Both the position numbers and the translations under genes were made by a program. 64,000 nucleotides of DNA, from positions 124,001-188,000 of the forward strand of contig NZ_WKLH01000003.1 in the NCBI RefSeq assembly GCF_010882175.1. Direction: 5' to 3'. This stretch comes from Mangrovibacterium lignilyticum (GTDB taxonomy: Bacteria > Bacteroidota > Bacteroidia > Bacteroidales > Prolixibacteraceae). The notes below the pieces were generated by a model. It ran no database searches and was not told the DNA's origin. It saw only the letters and a program-made list of their open reading frames with translations. Of the stretch, positions 52,980-60,433 are shown one piece after another. Every line of letters begins with the position of its first letter. Positions within the stretch are counted from its first letter, which is position 1.

Positions 52980-54065
52980 ATGAAAAAATTGATGAAATTA
53001 TTGCCAGCATTTTTGGCACTTGCGACTCTTTTAGTATCGTGTTCAGACGATGACAATGACGAGCTCGACTCAAGCGAGTTAGTTAAAGGTGCCTATGTTG
53101 TAAATGCCGGTTTCTATTCGAACGATGCAGCTTCGATTACAAAGTATGATGACGAAGGTAATGTAACTGAATATTATGATCAGCTTCAAAATAATGGAGC
53201 AGTGATGACTTCGGCTCCACAGGATGTTTATGAGCTCGACGATAAAGTGTATGTCGCAGGTAATGAGCCAGACCGGGTCGTTGTTTATAATTCGCTTTGG
53301 CAAGGACAAGACACAATCACTACCAATGTGGTTCGTCCCCGCTGTTTTGCGAGTCAAGGAGACTACCTATATGTATCGTGCTGGGGAGAGAACCCTGATT
53401 GGACGGACATGCCGGACACCTATATTTTAAAATATAACATGGTTACTGGGACTTCTGAAAAAATAAGTTTGCCGGGCGGACCGGAAGGTCTCGCCATTGC
53501 TAATGGCAAATTATATGCAGCCCTGAACTACAGTCATCAAATTGCTGTGATGAATCTAAGTACCGAAGAATTTTCTTATATCGCGACAGAAGCAGTATCG
53601 TCAAGCGTGGTGAAAGATGCAAATGATAATGTCTATGTGGCTTTGCTGAGCTCCTATTCCGATGTTTCCACAGAGATCGGTCTAGGCGTTATTGATACAA
53701 ATACCGACGAACTAAGCTTGTACAAACTGGATGCGGTTAGCTCAAATTCGGCATCTATCGTAGCGGTTAGCAAAGACAATTCTAAAGTGTACGTCGTTGC
53801 TGCAGGCTATGACGCAAATTGGAACATGGTAGGAGGGATACAGGTGTTTGATACAGCGACCAAAACGTTTGAGGAAACTCCACTGATTAGTAATGTTACG
53901 GGTATTAATGCTGTCTCAGTAGATCCTGAAAACGGTGATGTGTATGTATTGATTAGTACTGGTGGATTAACTAAAGGTGAAATGAACGTTTATTCAGCTG
54001 ATCATACGCTGAAGGCTGAAGAAACAGTCGGTGCAAACCCATCGGAAGTGATCTTCCTCGATTAG
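52980..54065 (+). CDS. btuG: surface lipoprotein beta-propeller, BtuG-like
   Basis: 361 residues. A lipoprotein signal ends in LVSCSDDDNDELD: the acidic tail after the Cys resembles the Bacteroidota surface-export signal. The mature part is a seven-bladed-propeller-type repeat (YNE/DUF5074-like) with VVNAGFYSNDAASITKYD, GNEPDRVVVYNS, GGPEGLAIANGKLYAALN. In Bacteroides, BtuG caps BtuB and binds B12 with very high affinity. Location 15 bp after btuB supports the same role; the identification rests on fold pattern and context. Confidence 0.82.
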   Translation: MKKLMKLLPAFLALATLLVSCSDDDNDELDSSELVKGAYVVNAGFYSNDAASITKYDDEGNVTEYYDQLQNNGAVMTSAPQDVYELDDKVYVAGNEPDRVVVYNSLWQGQDTITTNVVRPRCFASQGDYLYVSCWGENPDWTDMPDTYILKYNMVTGTSEKISLPGGPEGLAIANGKLYAALNYSHQIAVMNLSTEEFSYIATEAVSSSVVKDANDNVYVALLSSYSDVSTEIGLGVIDTNTDELSLYKLDAVSSNSASIVAVSKDNSKVYVVAAGYDANWNMVGGIQVFDTATKTFEETPLISNVTGINAVSVDPENGDVYVLISTGGLTKGEMNVYSADHTLKAEETVGANPSEVIFLD

Positions 54066-54089
54066 TATATTTTGACTCTCGAACGAAAG

Positions 54090-54112
54090 CTACCCCATCT
54101 TCCCAGGGGTAG
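54090..54112 (+). terminator. hairpin between btuG and the DUF4430 gene (terminator or attenuator)
   Basis: Perfect 7-bp stem ctacccc (54090-54096) / ggggtag (54106-54112) followed by ttttccttttt. It could end part of the unit-2 transcripts after btuG, so that the downstream genes are expressed at a lower level. Confidence 0.7.
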
Positions 54113-54150
54113 TTTTCCTTTTTCAAAAAAAATACCAAAAACCAATTCAA

Positions 54151-54537
54151 ATGAAACGGAATAGAATTTTATCAACCCTGATTTTTACCTTCCTAATTGC
54201 GTTTTCAGCCTTGGCCGGAAAAGCAAAATCGATCACAGTTGAGATTAACTATGGCGAGCAACAGAAAACAGAAACAATTCAAGTCGAATGCACAAAAGCG
54301 ATGACAGCCCTCGAAGCCTTGCAACATGCTGCCAATGTTAAAACTCATCCGGTAGCCAACTACGTATTTGTAACTGGTATTAATGGTGTTGAAGGTGTCC
54401 GTGGCGATAAGGCCTGGTACTACACCGTGAACGGCGAGAAACCGAAGCTTGCGATCAGCCAAACGGTGAAAGCCGGTGATACCATTAGCTGGCGTTACGT
54501 GAAGGACGTTTGCTCCTGCACGGTTGATAAGAAGTGA
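54151..54537 (+). CDS. secreted DUF4430 protein (transcobalamin C-domain-like)
   Basis: 128 residues: signal peptide (cleavage after SALAG, about residue 23) and a single DUF4430 domain with ALEALQHAANV, then GDKAWYYTVNGEKPK and VKAGDTISWRYV, the family's WYYxVNG and GDxxxWxY marks. DUF4430 is also the C-terminal domain of vertebrate transcobalamin and intrinsic factor, where it covers bound B12. A CSC motif sits near the C-terminus. No lipobox, so it is soluble in the periplasm or secreted. Position between btuG and cobU suggests corrinoid binding; this is inference. Confidence 0.75.
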   Translation: MKRNRILSTLIFTFLIAFSALAGKAKSITVEINYGEQQKTETIQVECTKAMTALEALQHAANVKTHPVANYVFVTGINGVEGVRGDKAWYYTVNGEKPKLAISQTVKAGDTISWRYVKDVCSCTVDKK

Positions 54538-54683
54538 TCAGTGATCAGTCACAGTGCTCAGTAACACTCTGTGGAACGCTGTGATGAACACCGTGTCCTC
54601 TGTGGTTGAAAATGATGACTGCGAGTGCTTCGTCTCTTAACTCAATACTCACTACTTTAAACTTTAAACTCGAAACTCAAAGA

Positions 54684-55193
54684 ATGGCAACAATAACACT
54701 CGTAACAGGAGGTGCCCGGTCGGGCAAGAGTAGCTTTGCGCAGCACATGGCCGAGTCGAAAAGCGATCGGCCAGTGTACCTGGCTACGGCCCGCATTTGG
54801 GACGAAGACTTTGCTGAGCGGGTGAAACGCCACCAAAGCGACCGCGATGAGCGCTGGGAGAATGTGGAAGAAGAAAAGCAACTGTCGAAACACGATTTCA
54901 GCGGCAAAGTAGTGCTGATGGATTGCGTCACGCTATGGCTAACCAACTTTTTTCACGACAGCGGCTACAAACTCGATGAAGCGCTTAAAGCTGCCAAAAC
55001 CGAATGGGAGCAGTTTATTCAGCAGGACATGGACCTGATTGTGGTGACCAATGAGTTGGGCATGGGGGTTCATCCGGAGCACGAAACGGCTCGCAAATTT
55101 GCCGACCTGCAAGGCTGGATGAATCAACACATCGCCAAGGGTGCCAACGATGTTTATTTGCTGGTTTCCGGTATTCCGGTGAAGATAAAATAA
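54684..55193 (+). CDS. cobU: adenosylcobinamide kinase / adenosylcobinamide-phosphate guanylyltransferase
   Basis: From the ATG at 54684 (MATITLVTGGARSGKSSFAQ) the product is 169 residues, close to CobU. The frame is open to 54606, but that part is repeat-type spacer. P-loop GGARSGKS, the histidine-bearing RVKRHQSDRDERW (guanylylated-His region) and VVTNELGMGVHPEHE are present. It phosphorylates adenosylcobinamide and then adds GMP, activating the corrinoid for CobS. Confidence 0.93.
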   Translation: MATITLVTGGARSGKSSFAQHMAESKSDRPVYLATARIWDEDFAERVKRHQSDRDERWENVEEEKQLSKHDFSGKVVLMDCVTLWLTNFFHDSGYKLDEALKAAKTEWEQFIQQDMDLIVVTNELGMGVHPEHETARKFADLQGWMNQHIAKGANDVYLLVSGIPVKIK

Positions 55194-55273
55194 GAGACAA
55201 GAAGACAATCGATTTTAGACATGAGACGGTTTTTGTCTGTATTCTAAGATCTGAAGGCTATAAATCTAAAACT

Positions 55274-56278
55274 ATGAAACTAAAAGACCAATTACAACAA
55301 AAGATTGACCTGAAAACAAAGCCAACCGGCGCCTTGGGCCAACTGGAACGGATTGCCTTACAAATCGGTTCTATTCAAAATACATTGACTCCCGAATTGA
55401 AAAAGCCGGCGATGCTGGTCTTTGCCGGCGACCACGGCCTGGCCGATGCCGGTGTGAGTCCTTATCCGAAGGAAGTAACCTGGCAAATGGTGATGAACTT
55501 CTGCGCGGGCGGTGCAGCGATTAACGTTTTCTGCAAGCAGAACGGGATTGATCTGAAAGTGGTTGATTCCGGGGTCGATTTCTACTTTCCAAAGGACCTT
55601 CCGGTAGTTGACTGTAAAGTGGCCATGGGAACCAAAAATATGCTGGATGAACCGGCTATGACTGTAGAGCAATGTCGCGAAGCACGCAACCTGGGTGCCG
55701 AGCTGGTGAAAGCAGAAGCTGCTGCCGGTTGCAATGTGATCGGTTTCGGAGAAATGGGAATTGCCAATACTTCGGCATCATCCCTGTTGATGCATCGTTT
55801 TATGGACTTGCCGATTGAACAATGTACCGGGCGCGGTGCGGGTATGGTGGGCGAGAAGCTCGACTTTAAAACGTCGGTGCTGAAAACCGTTTCGGAGAAG
55901 TATAAGCCGGAAACTGTTGAGGAAACTTTGGCTACCTTTGGTGGTTTCGAAATTGCCATGATGGTTGGTGCCATGCTTGAGGCCAAGAAACAGGAAATGA
56001 TTATCCTGGTGGATGGCTTCATTACGACTGCTGCGACATTGACAGCTATTCAGTTTGACGCGTCAGTTCGTGAGAATTGTATTTTCTGCCATGCTTCGGA
56101 AGAACAAGGGCACCAGATGATCCTGGAGCATTTGGACGCTGAGCCGGTATTGAGTTTAGCGATGCGTTTGGGTGAAGGTTCCGGCGCTGCGGTAGCCTAT
56201 CCGGTTATCCAGTCGGCAGTGAACTTCCTAAACCAAATGTCGAGCTTTGAAGACGCCGGTGTTTCGAATAAAGAATAA
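55274..56278 (+). CDS. cobT: nicotinate-nucleotide--dimethylbenzimidazole phosphoribosyltransferase, copy 1
   Basis: 334 residues. It makes alpha-ribazole phosphate from NaMN and the lower-ligand base. Landmarks: KTKPTGALGQLERIALQ, FAGDHGLADAGVSPYPKEV, CAGGAAINV, GFGEMGIANTS (Glu matching E174 of Salmonella CobT) and LGEGSGAAVAYP (matching catalytic E317). The segment normally GRGTGL reads GRGAGM. A second, more divergent homologue lies at 59124-60197. It is flanked by cobU and cobS in unit 2. Confidence 0.93.
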   Translation: MKLKDQLQQKIDLKTKPTGALGQLERIALQIGSIQNTLTPELKKPAMLVFAGDHGLADAGVSPYPKEVTWQMVMNFCAGGAAINVFCKQNGIDLKVVDSGVDFYFPKDLPVVDCKVAMGTKNMLDEPAMTVEQCREARNLGAELVKAEAAAGCNVIGFGEMGIANTSASSLLMHRFMDLPIEQCTGRGAGMVGEKLDFKTSVLKTVSEKYKPETVEETLATFGGFEIAMMVGAMLEAKKQEMIILVDGFITTAATLTAIQFDASVRENCIFCHASEEQGHQMILEHLDAEPVLSLAMRLGEGSGAAVAYPVIQSAVNFLNQMSSFEDAGVSNKE

Positions 56279-56373
56279 AGCAAGATAAGGAGACCTTAGA
56301 CGTCGGATAATAGATAGCTTTTTTGTTGTTTTTGTCTGGTGTCTAAGGTCTGACAGCTAAAAATCTGATTTAA

Positions 56374-57138
56374 ATGAAGAAGCAAGTCCAACTCTTTCTC
56401 ACAGCCGTCATGTTTTATACGCGCATTCCGGTTCCGGCTACACTGGAGTATTCACCCGAGCGTTTAAACAGGGCAACACGCTATTTCCCGCTCATCGGCT
56501 GGATTGTGGGTGGAGCAGGAGCCGCTGTTTTCTATGGATTAGTGCAGATCCTGCCGCTTCAGCTAAGCGTATTTTTAAGTATGCTGGCAACAATCTTCCT
56601 GACCGGTGCTTTTCACGAGGATGGCTTTGCCGATTTTTGCGATGGCTTTGGCGGCGGCTATACCCGCGAGAAGATCCTCACCATCATGAAAGACAGCCGC
56701 ATCGGAACTTATGGTTCGGTTGGATTGATTGGCATGTTGGGAACCAAGTTTTTGGCGCTTCAATCCATGCCTGTTTATGAGATTCCGATGGCCATGGTTG
56801 CTGCACACGCGTTCAGCCGGTTGATGCCGGTTCTGATCATTTTTAACAGTTGGTACTCGCGCGACGATGAATCGAGCAAAAGCAAACCGATCGGTAAAAA
56901 AGGCAAGAACAGCGATCTGATCATAGCCATAATTGTCGCTTTAGTACCGATGGCTTTCCTGCCCTGGCAGCTCATGGCCGTGGCTTTACCCGCCGCGTTG
57001 TTGCTGACATTCCTCTTTAAGAAATACACCGAGCGCAAAATTGGCGGTTACACCGGCGATGGCCTGGGAGCCCTGCAACAGCTCGTCGAGGTGTTGTTCT
57101 ATTTGTGTTTGCTGGGCGTAAGCGGGTTGGCTTTATAA
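56374..57138 (+). CDS. cobS: adenosylcobinamide-GDP ribazoletransferase (cobalamin synthase)
   Basis: 254 residues, integral membrane, five to seven helices. FYTRIPVPATLEYSPE near the N-terminus and the catalytic acidic motif FHEDGFADFCDGFGGG (about 81-96), followed by REKILTIMKDSRIGTYG, are diagnostic. It joins AdoCbi-GDP and alpha-ribazole(-phosphate) to give adenosylcobalamin (phosphate). The spacers on both sides carry long inverted repeats. Confidence 0.95.
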   Translation: MKKQVQLFLTAVMFYTRIPVPATLEYSPERLNRATRYFPLIGWIVGGAGAAVFYGLVQILPLQLSVFLSMLATIFLTGAFHEDGFADFCDGFGGGYTREKILTIMKDSRIGTYGSVGLIGMLGTKFLALQSMPVYEIPMAMVAAHAFSRLMPVLIIFNSWYSRDDESSKSKPIGKKGKNSDLIIAIIVALVPMAFLPWQLMAVALPAALLLTFLFKKYTERKIGGYTGDGLGALQQLVEVLFYLCLLGVSGLAL

Positions 57139-57151
57139 AGGGAAGTCACCA

Positions 57152-57234
57152 TTTCTACTAAGGTTATGGAATGAAAATAAGGTTTTAGTTTCCTGCCTTT
57201 TAACCTTATTCCCTGTATTCAACCTTAGTAGAAA
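57152..57234. repeat. nested inverted repeat between cobS and cobC
   Basis: Outer arms of 14 bp, tttctactaaggtt (57152-57165) / aaccttagtagaaa (57221-57234), are perfect. Inside is a second perfect 9-bp pair aataaggtt (57176-57184) / aaccttatt (57202-57210). No T run follows, so it is not a simple terminator. Confidence 0.85.
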
Positions 57235-57314
57235 ATGCAGATGACACGCTTTAACATACCTTGTTACCTTATTTTTGTCTGAATATTTAAATTTGCTGCA
57301 CAAATAACAATCAC

Positions 57315-57848
57315 ATGAAAATTACCGCTATCCGCCATACCCGGGTTGCTGTTGCTGCCGGAATCTGTTACGGGCAGACGGACGTGCCTTTAAACGGGAC
57401 TTACCCCGATGAATTGCAAATGGTGCAGTCGAAGCTTAACGGACAGGTTTTTGACGCGGTATTTTGCAGTCCGCTGACGCGCTGCCGGCAGTTGGCCGCG
57501 GATTTGTTTCCACGTGAAACGATTCAGTTTGATGAACGCCTGAAAGAACTGAACTTCGGCAACTGGGAAATGCAGCATTGGAACGATCTTAGCGACAGCC
57601 CGGAAGCGAAAGCCTGGTTCAATGATTTTGTGGAGGTTCGGACGCATGGCGGCGAGTCGTTTCGCGACCAGATTAACCGCACGGCAGCTTTCCTCGAAGA
57701 TTTGGAAGCGATGAACTACACGGCAGTGGCTATGGTCGCGCATGGTGGTATTCTGCGGGCCCTCGACTGTCTGCTCAACGGAACAGCCCCGCTCGATGCC
57801 TTTAAAAATCAGGTGGATTACGGCGACGTCATTGCATTCAACCTTTAG
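57315..57848 (+). CDS. cobC: alpha-ribazole phosphatase (histidine phosphatase family)
   Basis: 177 residues. Phosphoglycerate-mutase-like fold: ITAIRHTRVAVAAGICYGQT (catalytic His 8; RHT as in many CobC, not RHG), FCSPLTRCRQLA, LNFGNWEMQHWNDL and VAMVAHGGILRALD (second His). It removes phosphate from alpha-ribazole-P or adenosylcobalamin-5'-P. Last gene of unit 2; its stop abuts that of a convergent membrane-protein gene (57849). Confidence 0.9.
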   Translation: MKITAIRHTRVAVAAGICYGQTDVPLNGTYPDELQMVQSKLNGQVFDAVFCSPLTRCRQLAADLFPRETIQFDERLKELNFGNWEMQHWNDLSDSPEAKAWFNDFVEVRTHGGESFRDQINRTAAFLEDLEAMNYTAVAMVAHGGILRALDCLLNGTAPLDAFKNQVDYGDVIAFNL

Positions 57849-58115
57849 TTACTTTTCGACCTTGTCGGCCGGTTCCAGCTTGTCCAGATCGGGTGTGGAA
57901 AACACCGGCGTCATGAATTTCAGGAAGCCCTGGCGGTAAATGGCCCGAAAAACAATCACTCCAAACCAAATGGCTCCAAGCAGCAGCACCGCTGCAATGA
58001 TAAATCCCGCGACCGATTGCAGTTCGTTGTAAATTAAAAAGCTGAACATGGCAGCGCCGGTAACCGGCAGCATGGCCGTGAGCACGCCGGCAAAAATGCG
58101 GATAAGTTGTTTCAT
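57849..58115 (-). CDS. small two-helix membrane protein
   Basis: 88 residues with two transmembrane helices (about 8-30 and 36-58) and a cytoplasmic-type tail (FSTPDLDKLEPADKVEK). No family recognised. Its stop is adjacent to the cobC stop with no intergenic base. It breaks the cob gene run and may simply be a resident gene. Confidence 0.6.
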   Translation of the reverse strand: MKQLIRIFAGVLTAMLPVTGAAMFSFLIYNELQSVAGFIIAAVLLLGAIWFGVIVFRAIYRQGFLKFMTPVFSTPDLDKLEPADKVEK

Positions 58116-58214
58116 GATGAGTGATTTTTCGGTTAGTACGTTTAAAGGTAGAGAAAATCAGGCTTCGTTGTTCGCTGGGTAAATCAGCTTTGTGAGCCGT
58201 TCGCCGGGCGGTTT

Positions 58215-58673
58215 TTAGTCGTAAAAGTAATTCGATTGGCGGCCATGTTTCCTGAGGCTGCGGTATTCCCAGGGTTGCATGTGTTGGTAAGCCCTGAAAA
58301 ACTGGCTGAAACTACTCGACGACAGTCCCATCATTTTGCCGACCTCCTTAAAGCTCCAATCCGTTTGCACAAGTAAATCGCAGGCAACCAGCCGCACGTA
58401 CTCGTTAATCCAGTCGTGCGTGCTCATGCCCGACATGCACCTGATGGCGCCATCGAACTGGCGCGTGTCTGCCTGCATCAGTTTGGCGTACCATTTCGAG
58501 CTTTGTTTCCCGTACTTCCGAACCTGTTCGGCAAACAAATCCATGTAGCTGTTGCCGGTCGGTTGATGACTTTGCGTGATGGTGGAGAAGCGATGGTTTG
58601 ATGCTTCGGCAAGCGCAACAAGTCCGTTGTAGACGTTGTCGGGGGTGATTAAGGGGTACTCAATAGGCGTCAT
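58215..58673 (-). CDS. AraC-type helix-turn-helix regulator, short form
   Basis: 152 residues from the ATG at 58671-58673 (MTPIEYPLITPDNVYNGLVA). The C-terminal AraC fold (about 60-140) has YVRLVACDLLVQTDWSFKEV and GLSSSSFSQFFRAYQHMQPW. The N-terminus is too short for a cupin sensor. The frame is open to 58823, but that upstream part is AT-rich and overlaps the first dyad at 58745-58778, so the later ATG is preferred. It lies between B12 units 2 and 3; with the upstream dyads it may regulate itself or unit 3. Confidence 0.8.
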   Translation of the reverse strand: MTPIEYPLITPDNVYNGLVALAEASNHRFSTITQSHQPTGNSYMDLFAEQVRKYGKQSSKWYAKLMQADTRQFDGAIRCMSGMSTHDWINEYVRLVACDLLVQTDWSFKEVGKMMGLSSSSFSQFFRAYQHMQPWEYRSLRKHGRQSNYFYD

Positions 58674-58744
58674 GGGCTGTTTTTGCCTTAAGTTACGACG
58701 AAATTTTAGGAATGTGTGCATTTCGGTTAAATATTGCAACTGAT

Positions 58745-58905
58745 ACTTTATAAAAATGGGAAAAATGATAAAATATTGAACGAACCATGCGGTGAAAGAT
58801 GAGCGGTTGAAGGAATGGGTCAAGCGCTATTTTATAAAAATGTACAATCTGATAAAGTATTCGGATGATAACTTTATGAAAATGTGCAAAATGATAAAGT
58901 TATCG
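58745..58905. repeat. three copies of a ~34-bp dyad element
   Basis: Copies at 58745-58778, 58829-58863 and 58871-58905. Each starts a(c/t)tttat, has aaaatg in the middle and ends tgataaa(a/g)t. The third is the best dyad: gataactttat / ataaagttatc, a perfect 11-bp inverted repeat around a 16-nt centre. Copies 2 and 3 lie 42 bp apart, copies 1 and 2 about 84 bp apart, close to whole helical turns. Confidence 0.8.
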
Positions 58906-59016
58906 TGAAACAAGGAGTTGCTTTTTCAGTTTTTCGCTTCGCCGGCCGGACAATGACCGTTGTCTTGTTTTTCGGCTTGGTTAAATTGGCTTAACGCAGT
59001 GGTGTTCGAGCCGGAT

Positions 59017-59051
59017 TTTGGGCCTGTTTCAGTCTGAAAACTGTATCTTTG
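59017..59051 (+). promoter_or_regulatory. promoter of B12 unit 3 (cobT2-cobQ-cbiB)
   Basis: -33 box tttg (59017-59020) and -7 box tatcttTG form (tatctttg, 59044-59051) with 23 bp between them, a good match to the Bacteroidota TTTG/TAnnTTTG promoter. The leader would be about 65 nt. Confidence 0.65.
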
Positions 59052-59123
59052 GCAGCACTTTCGAAGCGGGGCTGCGGGATTGGAGCCCGGAGCCTTTCTT
59101 CCGGATAAATCAACAAAAACCAA

Positions 59124-60197
59124 ATGCAACACAACGAATTTGAGATCCCCGCAATTGATGAGGGATTACGCGGGGCCATTCAGCATAAACTCGACAACAA
59201 AGCGAAACCGGTTGGCTCGCTTGGCCGGCTCGAATCGCTGGCTATGCAGGTGGCGCTCGCTCAACATACACTGACACCGGAATTGCAAAAACCGGTGATG
59301 TTAACGGTGGCGTCGGACCACCTGATTTGTGCCGAGGGCGTGAGTGCCTGTCCGGTGGATATTACCTGGCAACAGGTGCTGAATTTCCTGCAGGGCGGGG
59401 GCGGAATCGGCCTTTTATCGCGCGTTTGCGGCATGGATTTGCACGTGGTGGATGCAGGGGTGAATTTCGATTTCAACCCACACCCGAAACTGATTGATGC
59501 CAAGGTTCGCAAAGGTTCGCGCAACTTTTTGTACGAGCCGGCGATGACCATGGACGAGTGCCTGCAGGCGTTCAATAACGGCCGGAAGATCGTCGCCGGG
59601 TTCAACGCGAAAGGCACGAATATCATCGGTTTTGGCGAAATGGGTATCGGGAATACAACGCCTGCTTCGGCCTTGATGGCCATTATTTGCCAGCTGCCGG
59701 TGAAGGACTGTGTCGGGCCGGGTGCCGGTCTCGATCAGGCCGGTGTTTCGCATAAAGGCCGGGTGATTGAGCAGGCCATTGCCAGACACGGTGTGTCGGA
59801 GAATGTGCTCGAAAACCTGGCGCGTTTCGGTGGTTTCGAGATCGCGACCATTGCCGGTGGAATGTTCGAAGCAGCTGCCCGGCGCATGGTCATTCTGGTC
59901 GATGGTTTCATTACCACGGCGGGCATGTTGGTGGCTCAGCAGCTGAACAAACGGGTGCGCGACTATGCGGTTTTTGCGCACGTGTCGGACGAGCAGGGGC
60001 ACCGCAAAATGCTCGACTATATGCACGCTGATCCGGTGTTGGCGTTCGGCCTTCGTTTGGGTGAAGGAACCGGCGCAGCATTGGCGTACCCGATGATGCA
60101 AGCCGCGGTGGCAGTGCTGTCGGAAATGACAAGCTTCGAGGAAGCGCAGGTGATCAATACCAGCCACATCCGGTTTGAAGAAGTGGTTGGGAAGTGA
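59124..60197 (+). CDS. CobT-family phosphoribosyltransferase, divergent copy 2
   Basis: 357 residues, homologous to copy 1 along its whole length. AKPVGSLGRLESLAMQVALA, GFGEMGIGNTTPAS and LGEGTGAALAYP keep both catalytic glutamates. Differences from the standard: AGDHG is ASDHL, GGAAI is GGGGI, and GRGTG is GPGAG. It could use another lower-ligand base or form a heteromer with copy 1, as the ArsA/ArsB pair does for phenolic bases; this is inference. First gene of unit 3, ahead of cobQ and cbiB. Confidence 0.9.
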   Translation: MQHNEFEIPAIDEGLRGAIQHKLDNKAKPVGSLGRLESLAMQVALAQHTLTPELQKPVMLTVASDHLICAEGVSACPVDITWQQVLNFLQGGGGIGLLSRVCGMDLHVVDAGVNFDFNPHPKLIDAKVRKGSRNFLYEPAMTMDECLQAFNNGRKIVAGFNAKGTNIIGFGEMGIGNTTPASALMAIICQLPVKDCVGPGAGLDQAGVSHKGRVIEQAIARHGVSENVLENLARFGGFEIATIAGGMFEAAARRMVILVDGFITTAGMLVAQQLNKRVRDYAVFAHVSDEQGHRKMLDYMHADPVLAFGLRLGEGTGAALAYPMMQAAVAVLSEMTSFEEAQVINTSHIRFEEVVGK

Positions 60198-60256
60198 TCA
60201 GTGGGAAGAGGTCATTAGTGGTCATTCAGTGGTCATTAATGCTCGTCCTTGTTTTT

Positions 60257-60363
60257 CATCCTCTGACTCCCTAAAGGGAGAACCAAACAAGTACTGCGTG
60301 GCGAGTGCGCCAAGAGTAATTTGAAAAGGCGAAGCCAAGTCCCCTTCAGGGGATTTAGGGGTA
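60257..60363. repeat. REP-like element with two hairpins
   Basis: Left hairpin ctccctaaagggag (in 60268-60281) and right hairpin agtccccttcaggggattta (near 60338-60357) with ggcgaag-type sequence between. The right half resembles a cccctaaatcccct repeat that I recall from many Bacteroidota spacers. It lies between cobT2 and cobQ. Confidence 0.6.
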
Positions 60364-60433
60364 AAAAAATGTATCGAATTGATTGTCTCACGACTGTTTG
60401 AAACTTGAAATTTAGAACTTGGAACTAGAAACA

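Larger units (their letters stand above)
58674..59123. other. 450-bp divergent control region between the AraC gene and cobT2
   Basis: Holds three related dyads (58745-58905) near the AraC gene and a promoter for unit 3 (59017-59051). I see no cobalamin riboswitch here: the conserved gccactg, gggaaggc and gagccagaagacctg segments are absent. A weak hairpin ggagc/gctcc-type (gggct / agccc) lies near 59070-59093 in the leader. Confidence 0.6.

Noticed and set aside
57506-57521. Second parS candidate: gtttccacgtgaaac inside cobC
   Set aside because: One extra c breaks the symmetry around cacgtg, so the arms are out of register; it lies in conserved coding sequence.
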